DNA from: JAJEBT01 sp965214975
Lineage (GTDB): Bacteria > Pseudomonadota > Alphaproteobacteria > MPNO01 > UBA830
Assembly (NCBI GenBank): GCA_965214975.1
Contig: OZ244055.1
Coordinates: forward strand, 3,162,001-3,226,000
Direction: 5' to 3'
DNA length: 64,000 nt
The notes under the pieces are model-generated. The model saw only the letters and a list, made by a program, of their open reading frames with translations, was not told the origin of the DNA and ran no database searches. The position numbers and the translations under genes were made by a program. Positions 35,901 to 43,629 of the stretch are shown in pieces (within the stretch, counting starts at the first letter, position 1; the number at the start of each line of letters is the position of its first letter).

Positions 35901-38043
35901 GGGCGGTGTCGTCGAGCGTCAGGCGTTTCGCCGCGCGGTCGTAGCGCCCGCCGAGAACGAGCCGGTCGTAGCGCAGCGGCGCCGAGACCCCGTCGGGGGC
36001 GGCGATCCGTCCCGGACCCGCCGAGACGTCGAACCGCACCGTCCCGTCCCCGCGGTCGAACCGGAGCGCGACGTCCGCCGCGACCGGGCCCGCGTCCCGG
36101 AGACCGGCGAGGGCCCGGGAACGGTCTCCCCCGCCGGCGCGCGGCGGCCACGCGGCGTCGAGAAGCGCCGGCGGCAGCCGCTCCGCCTCGACGGAGCCGC
36201 TGACGGCGACGGATTCGCCGAACGAGGCCTCGACGTTCCGGACCGCGATCCCGGTTCCGCCGAGCGAGAGCTCCGTCCGCTCGACGGACAGCCGCCGGGC
36301 GGCGAGGTCGAGCCGCCCGCTCGCGGCAAGCCCCGAGAACGCGACGGGCTCCGCGCCCGGGAACGCGACCGTGCCCTCCCCCTCGCCGAGATCGAGCCGC
36401 ACGCTCCGCCGTTCCCCGTCGTAGCGCAGGAAGGCCTTGCCCGACAGCACCGCGTCGGCGCCGCGGACCGGACCGGGCGGCCGGGGACGGCTGACGGCGA
36501 CATCCTCGAACTCGGCCTCCCCGGAAAGGGTCTCGATCTCCACCTCCCCCAGGTCGCCGCGGCCGATGCCGACCCGCGCTGCGAGATCGGCGGCGATCCG
36601 GAAGACGGTCCCGCCGCGCAGGTTCGCGAGCGCCCATTCCCGCGCGCCGGGCGCGGCGCCGGGCGGCCAGAACGTGGCCAGGGCGGCAAGCGGCATCGCG
36701 TCCGTCTCGATCCGGACCCTGACGGCGGCGTCCTCCCCGAAGACCGCCTCCGCGCTCCTGAGCGTCAGGCTGGCCCCGCCGAGGACGAGGGCGGTGTCGT
36801 CGAGCGCCAGGCGTTTCGCCGCGCGGTCGTAGCGTCCGCCGAGAACGAGCCGGTCGTAGCGCAGCGGCGCCGAGACCCCGTCGGGGGCGGCGATCCGTCC
36901 CGGACCCGACGAGACGTCGAACCGCACCGTCCCGTCCCCGCGGTCGAACCGGAGCGCGACGTCCGCCGCGACCGGGCCCGCCTCCCGGAGACCGGCGAGG
37001 GCCCGGGAACGGTCTCCCCCGCCGTCGCGCGGCGGCCACGCGGCGTCGAGAAGCGCCGGCGGCAGCCGCTCCGCCTCGACGGAGCCGCTGACGGCGACGG
37101 ATTCGCCGAACGAGGCCTCGACGTTCCGGACCGCGATCCCGGTTCCGCCGAGCGAGAGCTCCGTCCCCTCGACGGACAGCCGCCGGGCGGCGAGGTCGAG
37201 ACGGACGCTCGCGGCAAGCCCGGAGAACGCGACGGGCTCCGCGCCCGGGAACGCGACCGTGCCCTCCCCCTCGCCGAGATCGAGCCGCACGCTCCGCCGT
37301 TCCCCGTCGTAGCGCAGGAAGACCTTGCCTGACAGTGCCATGTCCGGAAGGCGGGGCTCGTCCGTCAGCGCCGCCGCCAGCCGTCCAAGCGGAAGACCGT
37401 CGAGTTCCAGCGCCAGATCGCCGGATCCCGCCGCGACGTCCCAGGACGCGGTTCCGCGGCTCGGGCCGGTGTCGAGGCCGAAGGTTCCGGCGAAACCCGA
37501 CGCCGTGCGCTCGAGGCGGAGCTCGGAGATTCCGGGAAGGCCCGTCCCGAAGGATGCGTTCCGGACGGTCAGCCGTTTCAGGAACGGGCTTGCGTCATGC
37601 GCGCTCCCCGCGATGCCGGGAACACGCTCGAGACCGGGCGGCAGCGGCGCCGCTTCGTCCTTCGCGCCGTCCGGGGACGGCCTCGTCGCGCGCACGAGGT
37701 CGAGCCGCCCGATCCAGTGCCGGGCGAACGCCGGCGCGTCCACTTCGGCGACCGCCGCTTCCGCGCGCGCGACCTGCCGTCCGGTCCGGTCGAGGAAGCG
37801 AAGTCCCGCGACGCGGATATCGAGATCCCGGTCCCACCACGACCAGGAGAGAAGAACGTCGTCGGTCTCGGTGCGAAGCCCGTGGTGCGGAACCGCAAGG
37901 AGCGCCACGACGCGGGACGACAGGAATCCGAGGGAGAGGGGAGCGTCGGCGACGCGCCACAGAATGCCGGCGCCGAGCAGGGCCAGAACCGCGGCGGCGA
38001 CGGCGATCGATTTCAGGGCGAGAAGAAGCGGCTTCCAGCTCAT
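32902..38043 (-). CDS. Giant AsmA/YhdP-like envelope protein with three near-identical 296-residue repeats
   Basis: A 1713-residue protein. Residues 4-30 form a membrane anchor (K-P-L-L-L-A-L-K-S-I-A-V-A-A-A-V-L) and the rest is beta-rich, as in AsmA/YhdP/DUF3971 proteins, which bridge the periplasm and are thought to move phospholipids to the outer membrane. The C-terminal part (L-S-P-T-G-L-L-A-T-L-R-N-E-G-I then P-V-I-G-P-L-G) is the AsmA-like C-terminal region. Residues 234-529, 530-825 and 826-1121 are copies of one unit, each starting with a version of L-S-G-K-A-F-L-R-Y-D-G-E-R-R-S-V. The ATG at 38043 fits the anchor; a longer frame to 38127 has none. It lies 103 nt after prfB and likely ends that operon. 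Confidence 0.85.
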   Translation of the reverse strand: MSWKPLLLALKSIAVAAAVLALLGAGILWRVADAPLSLGFLSSRVVALLAVPHHGLRTETDDVLLSWSWWDRDLDIRVAGLRFLDRTGRQVARAEAAVAEVDAPAFARHWIGRLDLVRATRPSPDGAKDEAAPLPPGLERVPGIAGSAHDASPFLKRLTVRNASFGTGLPGISELRLERTASGFAGTFGLDTGPSRGTASWDVAAGSGDLALELDGLPLGRLAAALTDEPRLPDMALSGKVFLRYDGERRSVRLDLGEGEGTVAFPGAEPVAFSGLAASVRLDLAARRLSVEGTELSLGGTGIAVRNVEASFGESVAVSGSVEAERLPPALLDAAWPPRDGGGDRSRALAGLREAGPVAADVALRFDRGDGTVRFDVSSGPGRIAAPDGVSAPLRYDRLVLGGRYDRAAKRLALDDTALVLGGASLTLRSAEAVFGEDAAVRVRIETDAMPLAALATFWPPGAAPGAREWALANLRGGTVFRIAADLAARVGIGRGDLGEVEIETLSGEAEFEDVAVSRPRPPGPVRGADAVLSGKAFLRYDGERRSVRLDLGEGEGTVAFPGAEPVAFSGLAASGRLDLAARRLSVERTELSLGGTGIAVRNVEASFGESVAVSGSVEAERLPPALLDAAWPPRAGGGDRSRALAGLRDAGPVAADVALRFDRGDGTVRFDVSAGPGRIAAPDGVSAPLRYDRLVLGGRYDRAAKRLTLDDTALALGGASLTLRNAEAVFGEDAAVRVRIEADAMPLAALATFWPPGAAPGAREWALANLRDGTVSRIAADLAARVGIGRDDLGEVEIETLSGEAGLEGVAVSRPRPPGPVGGADAVLSGKAFLRYDGERRSVRLDLGEGKGTVAFPGAEPVAFSGLAASGRLDLAARRLSVERTELSLGGTGIAVRNVEASFGESVAVSGSVEAERLPPALLDAAWPPRAGGGDRSRALAGLRDAGPVAADVALRFDRGDGTVRFDVSAGPGRIAAPDGVSAPLRYDRLVLGGRYDRAAKRLALDDTVLALDRVRLTLRNAEAVFGEDAAVRVRVETDAMPLAALATFWPPGAAPGAREWALANLRDGTVSRIAADLAARVGIGRDDLGEVEIETLSGEAGLEGVTVSYLRPLGPVRGADATMTFGDGRVDFKVRSGRAGALGIRDGEIGIRGIGGERETLSVSVSVDGPTADALAILDHPRLDLLSRVSREHEPPVAPQTVGGTQTTRLDLGFPLLADLEIDDLDLSAVSNLSGLSLPRIFGNRSLKNGEFALEYGEGRMTASGTAEIADRPVRLLWRERFAGHRSTTVSGSLTLDGELADELAVGRFLDGPVEARLVYRRDGSAPATLVATLDIEDAALDVPAFDRIKEPHRPGTITLRFRPGGGGFGRLVEAALRTGDAAGRARRDDGTWQVDVDYGKTAFSGTVRRGGDGVHLIDIAGAGFDAARLIEKTKTEGTPVRRPVRLTGAFDSFWIKGERPLTDAKLVLDRTRDGWRQIRLDAALPGENGAIRTEMTAVPGGHDLFADIEDAGMFLAALGMSDAVRGEAATLRAERRGSVAEPWKGRVETGNVRVIRAPFLARLLQLLSPTGLLATLRNEGIEFREAVIPFEFQDGLTTISDAKVVGNDLSLTASGTLDVDESRLDLSGTVIPAPLLNSLLESIPVIGPLGAGGTNRGVFAANYQARGPVADPEVRVNPLSLLVPGLLRELFGNPQGSFEGDSEPDRPEDP
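34682..37345 (-). repeat. Three tandem 888-bp in-frame repeats inside the YhdP-like gene
   Basis: Units at 36458-37345, 35570-36457 and 34682-35569 (protein order). Each is exactly 888 bp (296 codons). By eye they differ at only a few percent of bases; for instance the stretch from the Phe-Leu-Arg-Tyr-Asp-Gly segment to the Ala-Ala-Trp-Pro-Pro segment is almost unchanged. The third unit diverges most at its end (S-Y-L-R-P-L-G-P-V-R instead of S-R-P-R-P-P-G-P-V). This points to recent duplication or gene conversion. Confidence 0.9.
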
Positions 38044-38146
38044 CAGGGTCTTCCCGCCGCCGCCGGCCGTTTTCGCGCCGATGCCGGGTTCGTCCGGTTC
38101 GGCATGGCGCCGCAGGTTCCGCCGCATTCGCGCGCGGCCGTGTCGG

Positions 38147-39293
38147 TCACTGCCCGGAGTCTTGGGGCACGCTCTTCCCGGAGCCGTTCACGATGCCGGT
38201 CACGCGCTGCGCGAGCGCTGCCGCCATGAAGTCGCCGAGATCCCCGTCGAGCACGGCCTGGGTGTTCGACGTTTCCACGCCGGTCCGGAGATCCTTCACC
38301 ATGCGGTAGGGGTGCAGCACGTAGGATCTGATCTGGTGCCCCCAGCCGATCTGGGTCTTGGCGTCCTGTTCGGCCTGGGCGGCTTCCTCGCGACGCTGCA
38401 GTTCCGCCTCGTAGAGGCGCGACCGCAGCATGCGCATCGCCTCGGCGCGGTTGCGGTGCTGGGAGCGGTCGCTCTGGCACTGGACCACGATGCCGGACGG
38501 CAGGTGGGTGATGCGCACCGCGCTGTCGGTGGTGTTGACGTGCTGGCCGCCGGCGCCCTGGGAGCGGTAGGTGTCGACGCGCAGATCCTTGTCCTCGACC
38601 TCGATCTCGATGTCGTCGTCGACCTCGGGGTAGACCCAGACCGACGCGAAGCTGGTGTGGCGCCGGGCGCCGGAGTCGAACGGCGAGATCCGCACCAGCC
38701 GGTGCACGCCGCTCTCGGTCTTGAGCCAGCCATAGGCGTTGGCGCCCTGGATGCGCACGGAAGCGGACTTGAGCCCGGCCTCCTCGCCCGGGCTTTCGTC
38801 GAGAATCTCGGTCTCGTGGCCATGGGTCTCCGCCCAGCGCAGATACATGCGAAACAGCATCTGCGCCCAGTCCTGGGATTCCGTCCCGCCGGCGCCGGGA
38901 TTGATCTCGACGAAGCAGTCGTTGGCATCGGCCTCTCCCGACAGCAGCGTCTCGAGCTCCTGCCGCCTGGCCTTGCGCTCGAGGCCCTCGAGCGCGGCCT
39001 CGGCCTCGGCCACCACGTCCTCGTCGTTCTCGGCCTCGCCGAGGGAGATCAGCTCGACGGCGTCGCGGAAATCCTGTTCGAGCGTCCTGAATCCTTCGAG
39101 GGATTTCTCGATGAGGGTGCGTTCGCGCATCACCCTGCGGGCGCGAAGCTGGTCCTTCCACAGATCGGGGTTCTCGGCCTCGGCGTTCAGTTCGTCGAGA
39201 CGGGCGACGGCGGCGTCGGGGTCAAAGACGCCTCCTCAGCAGCGTCAACGACTGCTCGATGTGTTCGGCGACCGCCTGGATTTCGCTGCGCAT
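38147..39293 (-). CDS. prfB: Peptide chain release factor 2, with programmed +1 frameshift
   Basis: RF2 ends translation at UGA and UAA. The gene is read in two frames: 23 codons from the ATG at 39293, then a +1 slip at CTT-TGA-C (39227-39221) into the main frame of 358 codons, giving about 381 residues. Seen in the main part: the S-P-F tripeptide (I-S-P-F-D-S-G-A-R-R near residue 195) that reads the stop codon and the G-A-G-G-Q-H-V-N motif near residue 245 that triggers peptide release. Gene callers start at an internal ATG (39133) and lose 53 residues, because the upstream frame has a stop. Order amiC-mrcA-prfB is conserved in Alphaproteobacteria. Confidence 0.95.
39221..39236 (-). promoter_or_regulatory. 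prfB programmed frameshift site
   Basis: On the minus strand: AGGAGG (39236-39231), three bases, CTT (39227-39225), TGA (39224-39222), C (39221). This equals the E. coli arrangement: an internal Shine-Dalgarno three bases before CTT-TGA-C. Scarce RF2 lets the ribosome slip +1 past the TGA, so RF2 controls its own level. Confidence 0.93.
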
Positions 39294-39377
39294 ATCCGTC
39301 TTCCCGTGTTCCGGCCCGTCCGCGGGCCGTTCGGCCGGGCCGGGCGTGTCGTTGCCTGCGGCGGCACCGCCGCCCGC

Positions 39378-41804
39378 TCAGTACAGACCCCGCAGTTCCG
39401 AGGAGTCGCCGGACGGCTCGGGATTCCGCGGATCGCGGTCGCTGCCGTCGAGCACCTCGGCGCGCCCGGACGGAACCGTTCCCGGCAGAAATGCTTCGAG
39501 AATGACGTTCCCTGATTGCCGGCCGGCCGGCCGGCCGGTGGACGCGTCCACCCTCACCAGCAACACCCCCGGCGGCACGCGGAACGAGACTGCGGGCTCG
39601 TCCGCGAGAGCTTCCTCCATGAAGCGCCGGAAGATCGGAACCGCCACTCTGCCGCCAGACTCCCAGCGCCCCAAGGATCTCGGCTGATCGTAGCCGACGA
39701 ACACGCCGACCGCAAGATCTGGAGAGAATCCGATGAACCACGCGTCGCGGGTGTCGTTCGTGGTTCCGGTCTTGCCGGCGAGAGGCCTGTTGACGGCACG
39801 CATGGCCCGCGCGGTTCCGCGCAGCGTGACGCCCTCGAGCATCGACACGACCTGGTAGGCGGCACGGGGGTCGGCCACCGTCTCGCGGTCGTCCGGCAGA
39901 ACGGGCACGGCCTCCGCGTCCCAGTCCGCGCGGCAGTCCGGGCAGTTCCGGTTGTCGTGGCGGAAGACGGTCCGGCCGGAGCCGTCCTGAATGCGGTCGA
40001 CAAGGGTCGGGCGAATGCGCTTGCCGCCGTTCACCAGCATGGCGTAGGCACTCGTCAGACGGAGCAGCGTGGTTTCCCCCGAGCCGAGCGCCATCGCCAT
40101 CAGTTCCGGCATCCGTTCGGTGATGCCGAATCTTCGGGCGTAGTCGGCGATCGTCGGCATGCCGATCCCCCGCGCCAGGCGCACGGTCATCAGGTTCCGG
40201 GATTTTTCCAGACCGGTCCGCAAGGTGCTCGGTCCGTAGAACCTGCGGGTGTAGTTGTCCGGCCTCCAGCGCTTGAGGCCCGGTCCCATGTCCATGACGA
40301 ACGGCGCGTCGAGCACCAGGCTCGAAGGCGTGAAGCCGGATTCGAGCGCGGCGAGGTAGATGAACGGCTTGAACGCCGATCCCGGCTGGCGCAGGGCCTG
40401 GGTCACGCGGTTGAATTCGCTCAGCTCGGCGGAGAAACCTCCGGTCATCGCCAGCACGCGCCCGGTGTGCGGATCCAGCGCGACGAGGCCGCCGTTGGCT
40501 TCCGGAATCTGCCTCAGGCCGTGGGTGCCGGGCGGATAGGGGTTGCCGTCCGGGTCGCGGGCCAGCATCTCGACCGCGACCACGTCGCCGGGCCTCAGGA
40601 CGTCCGTGACGGCCGCGACCTTCGGACCCATCCGGCCGTCGGCCTTTCGCGCTCTTGCCCATCGGATCTCGGCGAGCGGGATTCGCCCTTCGGTCCCGTC
40701 CCGGAATCCTATCCGCGCCGACCCGCGGCCGGCGGCGAGCACGGCCGCGCGCCGCCACTGGGTCACGTCGCCGGGAAACGGGACGGCGCCGAGCCGGCTC
40801 TTCCAGCCGTCCCCGAGATCGATCCGCCCCAGGGGCCCGCGCCAGCCGCGGCGGCGGTCGTAGGCGGACAGGCCGGCGCGAAGCGCGCCGTCGGCGATCT
40901 CCTGCAGGCGGGGCGACAGGGTGGAGCGGACCGACAGGCCTCCGCCGTAGACGGCGGCGCTGCCGAACCGGTCGGTCAGTTCCCGCCGCACCTCCTCGAC
41001 GAAATGATGCGCTTTCGCGGTCAGGATCTTGGAAGGCCGTCTGACCGTCACCGGGGCGCGTTTGGCGGCTTCGGCCTCCTCTTCGGTGACGTGGCCGTCC
41101 TCGAGCATGCGCCGGAGCACGTAGTTGCGGCGCATGCGGGCCGCCTCGGGGTTCCGGAGCGGATGGTAGTTGTTGGGCGCCTTCGGCAGCCCGGCGAGGA
41201 ACGCCGCTTCCGCGAGGGTCAGGTCGTCGAGCGACCTGTCGAAGTAGTTCAACGCCGCGGCGGCGACCCCGTAGGATCCGAAGCCGAGGTAGATCTCGTT
41301 GAGATAGAGTTCGAGGATCCTGTCCTTCGAGATCGCCCTCTCGATCCGGAAGGCGAGGATGACCTCCTTGATCTTCCGGCTCAGCGACAGCTGGTTGCCC
41401 AGCAGGAAGTTCTTGGCCACCTGCTGGGTGATCGTGGATGCGCCCACCGCCCGCCGGTTCGTGCCGATGTTCCGGACGTTGGTGACGACGGCGCGCAGGA
41501 TGCTCGGGACGTCGATGCCGAAATGGCTGTAGAAGGTCTTGTCCTCGGCCGACAGGAAGGCCTGGACGACGCGCCTGGGCATGGCCGAGACCGGCACGAA
41601 CACGCGCCATTCCCGGGCGAACTCCGCCATCAGCCGTCCGTCGCCGGCATGCACGCGGGTGACGACCGGCGGCTTGTAGCTGGCGAGCTGCTGGTGGGCC
41701 GGGAGGTCGCGCCCGTAGTGGTGCAGGCCGTAGAGCACTCCCGCGATGCCGGCGGAGACCGTGAGAGCCAGTCCGAGAATCGCGAGCTTGAGGAGCTTGA
41801 TCAT
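39378..41804 (-). CDS. mrcA: Penicillin-binding protein 1A
   Basis: An 808-residue bifunctional peptidoglycan synthase anchored by a segment at residues 4-26. The glycosyltransferase domain shows F-L-S-A-E-D-K-T-F-Y-S-H-F-G-I-D near residue 86 and G-A-S-T-I-T-Q-Q-V-A-K-N near residue 119. The transpeptidase has the active-site serine in Q-P-G-S-A-F-K-P-F near residue 470, S-R-N near residue 535 and K-T-G-T near residue 685. Length is normal. It starts 60 nt after amiC and ends 84 nt before prfB on the same strand. Confidence 0.97.
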   Translation of the reverse strand: MIKLLKLAILGLALTVSAGIAGVLYGLHHYGRDLPAHQQLASYKPPVVTRVHAGDGRLMAEFAREWRVFVPVSAMPRRVVQAFLSAEDKTFYSHFGIDVPSILRAVVTNVRNIGTNRRAVGASTITQQVAKNFLLGNQLSLSRKIKEVILAFRIERAISKDRILELYLNEIYLGFGSYGVAAAALNYFDRSLDDLTLAEAAFLAGLPKAPNNYHPLRNPEAARMRRNYVLRRMLEDGHVTEEEAEAAKRAPVTVRRPSKILTAKAHHFVEEVRRELTDRFGSAAVYGGGLSVRSTLSPRLQEIADGALRAGLSAYDRRRGWRGPLGRIDLGDGWKSRLGAVPFPGDVTQWRRAAVLAAGRGSARIGFRDGTEGRIPLAEIRWARARKADGRMGPKVAAVTDVLRPGDVVAVEMLARDPDGNPYPPGTHGLRQIPEANGGLVALDPHTGRVLAMTGGFSAELSEFNRVTQALRQPGSAFKPFIYLAALESGFTPSSLVLDAPFVMDMGPGLKRWRPDNYTRRFYGPSTLRTGLEKSRNLMTVRLARGIGMPTIADYARRFGITERMPELMAMALGSGETTLLRLTSAYAMLVNGGKRIRPTLVDRIQDGSGRTVFRHDNRNCPDCRADWDAEAVPVLPDDRETVADPRAAYQVVSMLEGVTLRGTARAMRAVNRPLAGKTGTTNDTRDAWFIGFSPDLAVGVFVGYDQPRSLGRWESGGRVAVPIFRRFMEEALADEPAVSFRVPPGVLLVRVDASTGRPAGRQSGNVILEAFLPGTVPSGRAEVLDGSDRDPRNPEPSGDSSELRGLY

Positions 41805-41864
41805 GTCTACATGGCGTCGGCCGGTCGGTTGGCGATCCTCCCCGTGAAATGTGGCGTCAATGTG

Positions 41865-43052
41865 TTATCTCGCGACTTTCCGGACCTCCGGGAGCGCGAA
41901 ATAGCGGTTGATGGCGCGCACGATCGCCGTCGTCACCCTGCGCCGCGCCTTCCCGTCGAGCAGCAGGCGTTCGTCGTCGCGGTTCGAGAGGTATCCGAGC
42001 TCGACGAGAACGGCCGGAACGTCCGGAGCCTTGAGGACCGCGAAGCCCGCGAATCTGTGGGTGTTGCGGAGCATCTTGCGCACGCGGCCCACCTCCTCGA
42101 CCAGGATGCCCGCGAATCTCGCGGACTCGTTCGTGGTCAGCCGTTGGGCCATGTCGATGAGGATGGGGGGCTCCCTGCGCCTGTCGAGGTCGATGCCGGC
42201 GACTAGGTCGGACTTGTTCTCCCGCGCCGCGAGCGCCGCGGCCTCCTTGTCCGACGCCCTCTCGGACAGCGTGTAGACCGAGGCGCCCCTGACCGAGGGC
42301 CGCCGGATCGAGTCGGCGTGCAGGGACAGGAAGAGGTCGGCGCCGACGCTGCGGGCTTTCCTGACCCGTCCGCGCAGCGGGATGTAGACGTCGCGGCTGC
42401 GGGTCATCGCCACGTCGTACTTTCCGGTTCCGAGAAGCTGGCGCCGCAGTTCCCTGGCGTGGGCGAGAACGACGTGCTTCTCGTGCCGTCCCGACCGGCT
42501 GATCGCCCCGGGATCGACGCCGCCGTGGCCGGGGTCGATCACGATCAGCTTCTTGCCGACCGGGTGTTTCGGGCGCCGGGACGGGGGCGCCTTGGGCGGA
42601 GGCTGGCGGACCGGGGGTTTGCGTGCGCGGTACTCGCGCACGAAGGTCTCGCGGTCGACCGCGGCGAGGTCGACGACCAGCCGGTGGTGCCGCGAGGTTC
42701 GCGACGGCTTGAGAGAGAACTTCCTGGAGATCCGGACCGGCCGTTCGAGGTCGAGCACAACCCTGGACGTGCCGTCCCTGAAGTGCCCGAAGCGCACGCC
42801 CGTGACGAAACCGCCGGCTTGCGGTCCCGTTTCCCGGGCCCAGACCACTTCCGGCAGGTCGATGACGACGCGGTAGGGGTCCGGCAGGGTGTAGACGTCT
42901 TGGAACCGCACGGGGCGGTTCAGGTCCATGACGAAACGCGCCGTCGTTCCGTCGCCGCTCAGTCGCATGCCCTCCATTCGCGCCGAATTCACGGTCGAAG
43001 GCGCCTGCCATGCGGCCGCGGCCACCGCCAGAAGAAGCAGCGACCGTTTCAT
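41865..43052 (-). CDS. amiC: N-acetylmuramoyl-L-alanine amidase AmiC type
   Basis: A 395-residue exported cell-wall hydrolase for daughter-cell separation. Residues 1-24 are a signal peptide (M-K-R-S-L-L-L-L). An AMIN domain (about 25-145, with Y-R-V-V-I-D-L-P-E-V) binds the wall; after a Pro-rich linker the amidase_3 domain starts at V-I-D-P-G-H-G-G-V-D near residue 172. Zinc ligands are that His, a Glu near residue 190 and the His of L-S-L-H-A-D; E-L-G-Y-L-S-N near residue 350 carries the catalytic Glu. The ATG at 43052 is chosen from the signal peptide. Confidence 0.93.
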   Translation of the reverse strand: MKRSLLLLAVAAAAWQAPSTVNSARMEGMRLSGDGTTARFVMDLNRPVRFQDVYTLPDPYRVVIDLPEVVWARETGPQAGGFVTGVRFGHFRDGTSRVVLDLERPVRISRKFSLKPSRTSRHHRLVVDLAAVDRETFVREYRARKPPVRQPPPKAPPSRRPKHPVGKKLIVIDPGHGGVDPGAISRSGRHEKHVVLAHARELRRQLLGTGKYDVAMTRSRDVYIPLRGRVRKARSVGADLFLSLHADSIRRPSVRGASVYTLSERASDKEAAALAARENKSDLVAGIDLDRRREPPILIDMAQRLTTNESARFAGILVEEVGRVRKMLRNTHRFAGFAVLKAPDVPAVLVELGYLSNRDDERLLLDGKARRRVTTAIVRAINRYFALPEVRKVAR

Positions 43053-43088
43053 GTCCGTATTTCGATTTCGGCGCCAAGGCACCGGACA

Positions 43089-43118
43089 ATCATATCCCGA
43101 ACCCGGTCGGCGGCTCAA
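43089..43118 (-). promoter_or_regulatory. Promoter of amiC-mrcA-prfB
   Basis: On the minus strand: -35 TTGAGC (43118-43113), 18-nt spacer, -10 TATGAT (43094-43089). The 5' leader would be about 30 nt. Confidence 0.55.
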
Positions 43119-43266
43119 GAATCAGGATGCCGGCGCTTGCGACGAGGCACGTTCCGTGACGTGTTGCGGTTGCCGAGCCGGCAAGGCGGGAGGCTGCCTG
43201 TCTCGCCGCGACCGAACACGTCCCTCTCCGCGATTCCGACGTGACATTCGCGGCATCGATCGGCAC

Positions 43267-43295
43267 TTGCCTTTCCGAAACGACCGACGTATATT
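43267..43295 (+). promoter_or_regulatory. Promoter of rne with long leader
   Basis: -35 TTGCCT (43267-43272), a 17-nt spacer and -10 TATATT (43290-43295), the best promoter match in this intergenic region. It predicts a leader of about 330 nt before the rne ATG. In E. coli a leader of similar length lets RNase E cut its own mRNA; the same use is likely here but not shown. The 43296-43629 stretch contains no other feature I can name. Confidence 0.6.
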
Positions 43296-43629
43296 CTTCG
43301 CCAGCGAACACCCGCGATCGAAATCCGAAACGGCGCGGAGACATCGTCCCGCTCCGGCGGCCGACCGGGTTCCGGCAGGAACTTGACCGTCGCCGAGCGG
43401 CGACAAGCCCGCCTTGAGGGATGATCGCGGTTCACGGAAACTCAGGACCGGCCCGGAATCTTCCGGACATTCTTGCAAGCGACAAGATCCTTGACCGGAC
43501 GGCGGTTCCTCGGGAACCCGGCTCCGTCCGGAGGGCCGAAGACAACACGCCCGGTTCAGAGGCGTGGCATCTCACCCGATCGTCGGTTCGCGCGGTGGGT
43601 TTTGCGGCCACGCCGGAGAAAGCGAGAAC

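Noticed and set aside
32405..37039. A 1544-codon open frame on the minus strand in another frame of the YhdP-like gene
   Set aside because: It is made of Arg/Gly/Pro/Ala-rich low-complexity sequence, follows from high GC plus the tandem repeats, and spans the tyrS-yhdP border on the wrong strand for tyrS.
34459..37332. A 957-codon open frame opposite the repeats
   Set aside because: It mirrors the 888-bp repeats of the true gene and has no family, no ribosome site and a shadow-type composition.
34682..37345. A CRISPR or transposon explanation for the repeats
   Set aside because: The repeats keep the reading frame, have no spacers, no inverted ends and no transposase.
39133..39187. ATG at 39133 as the true start of prfB
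   Set aside because: It would delete the conserved N-terminal segment, which is present upstream in the two frames joined by the frameshift site.
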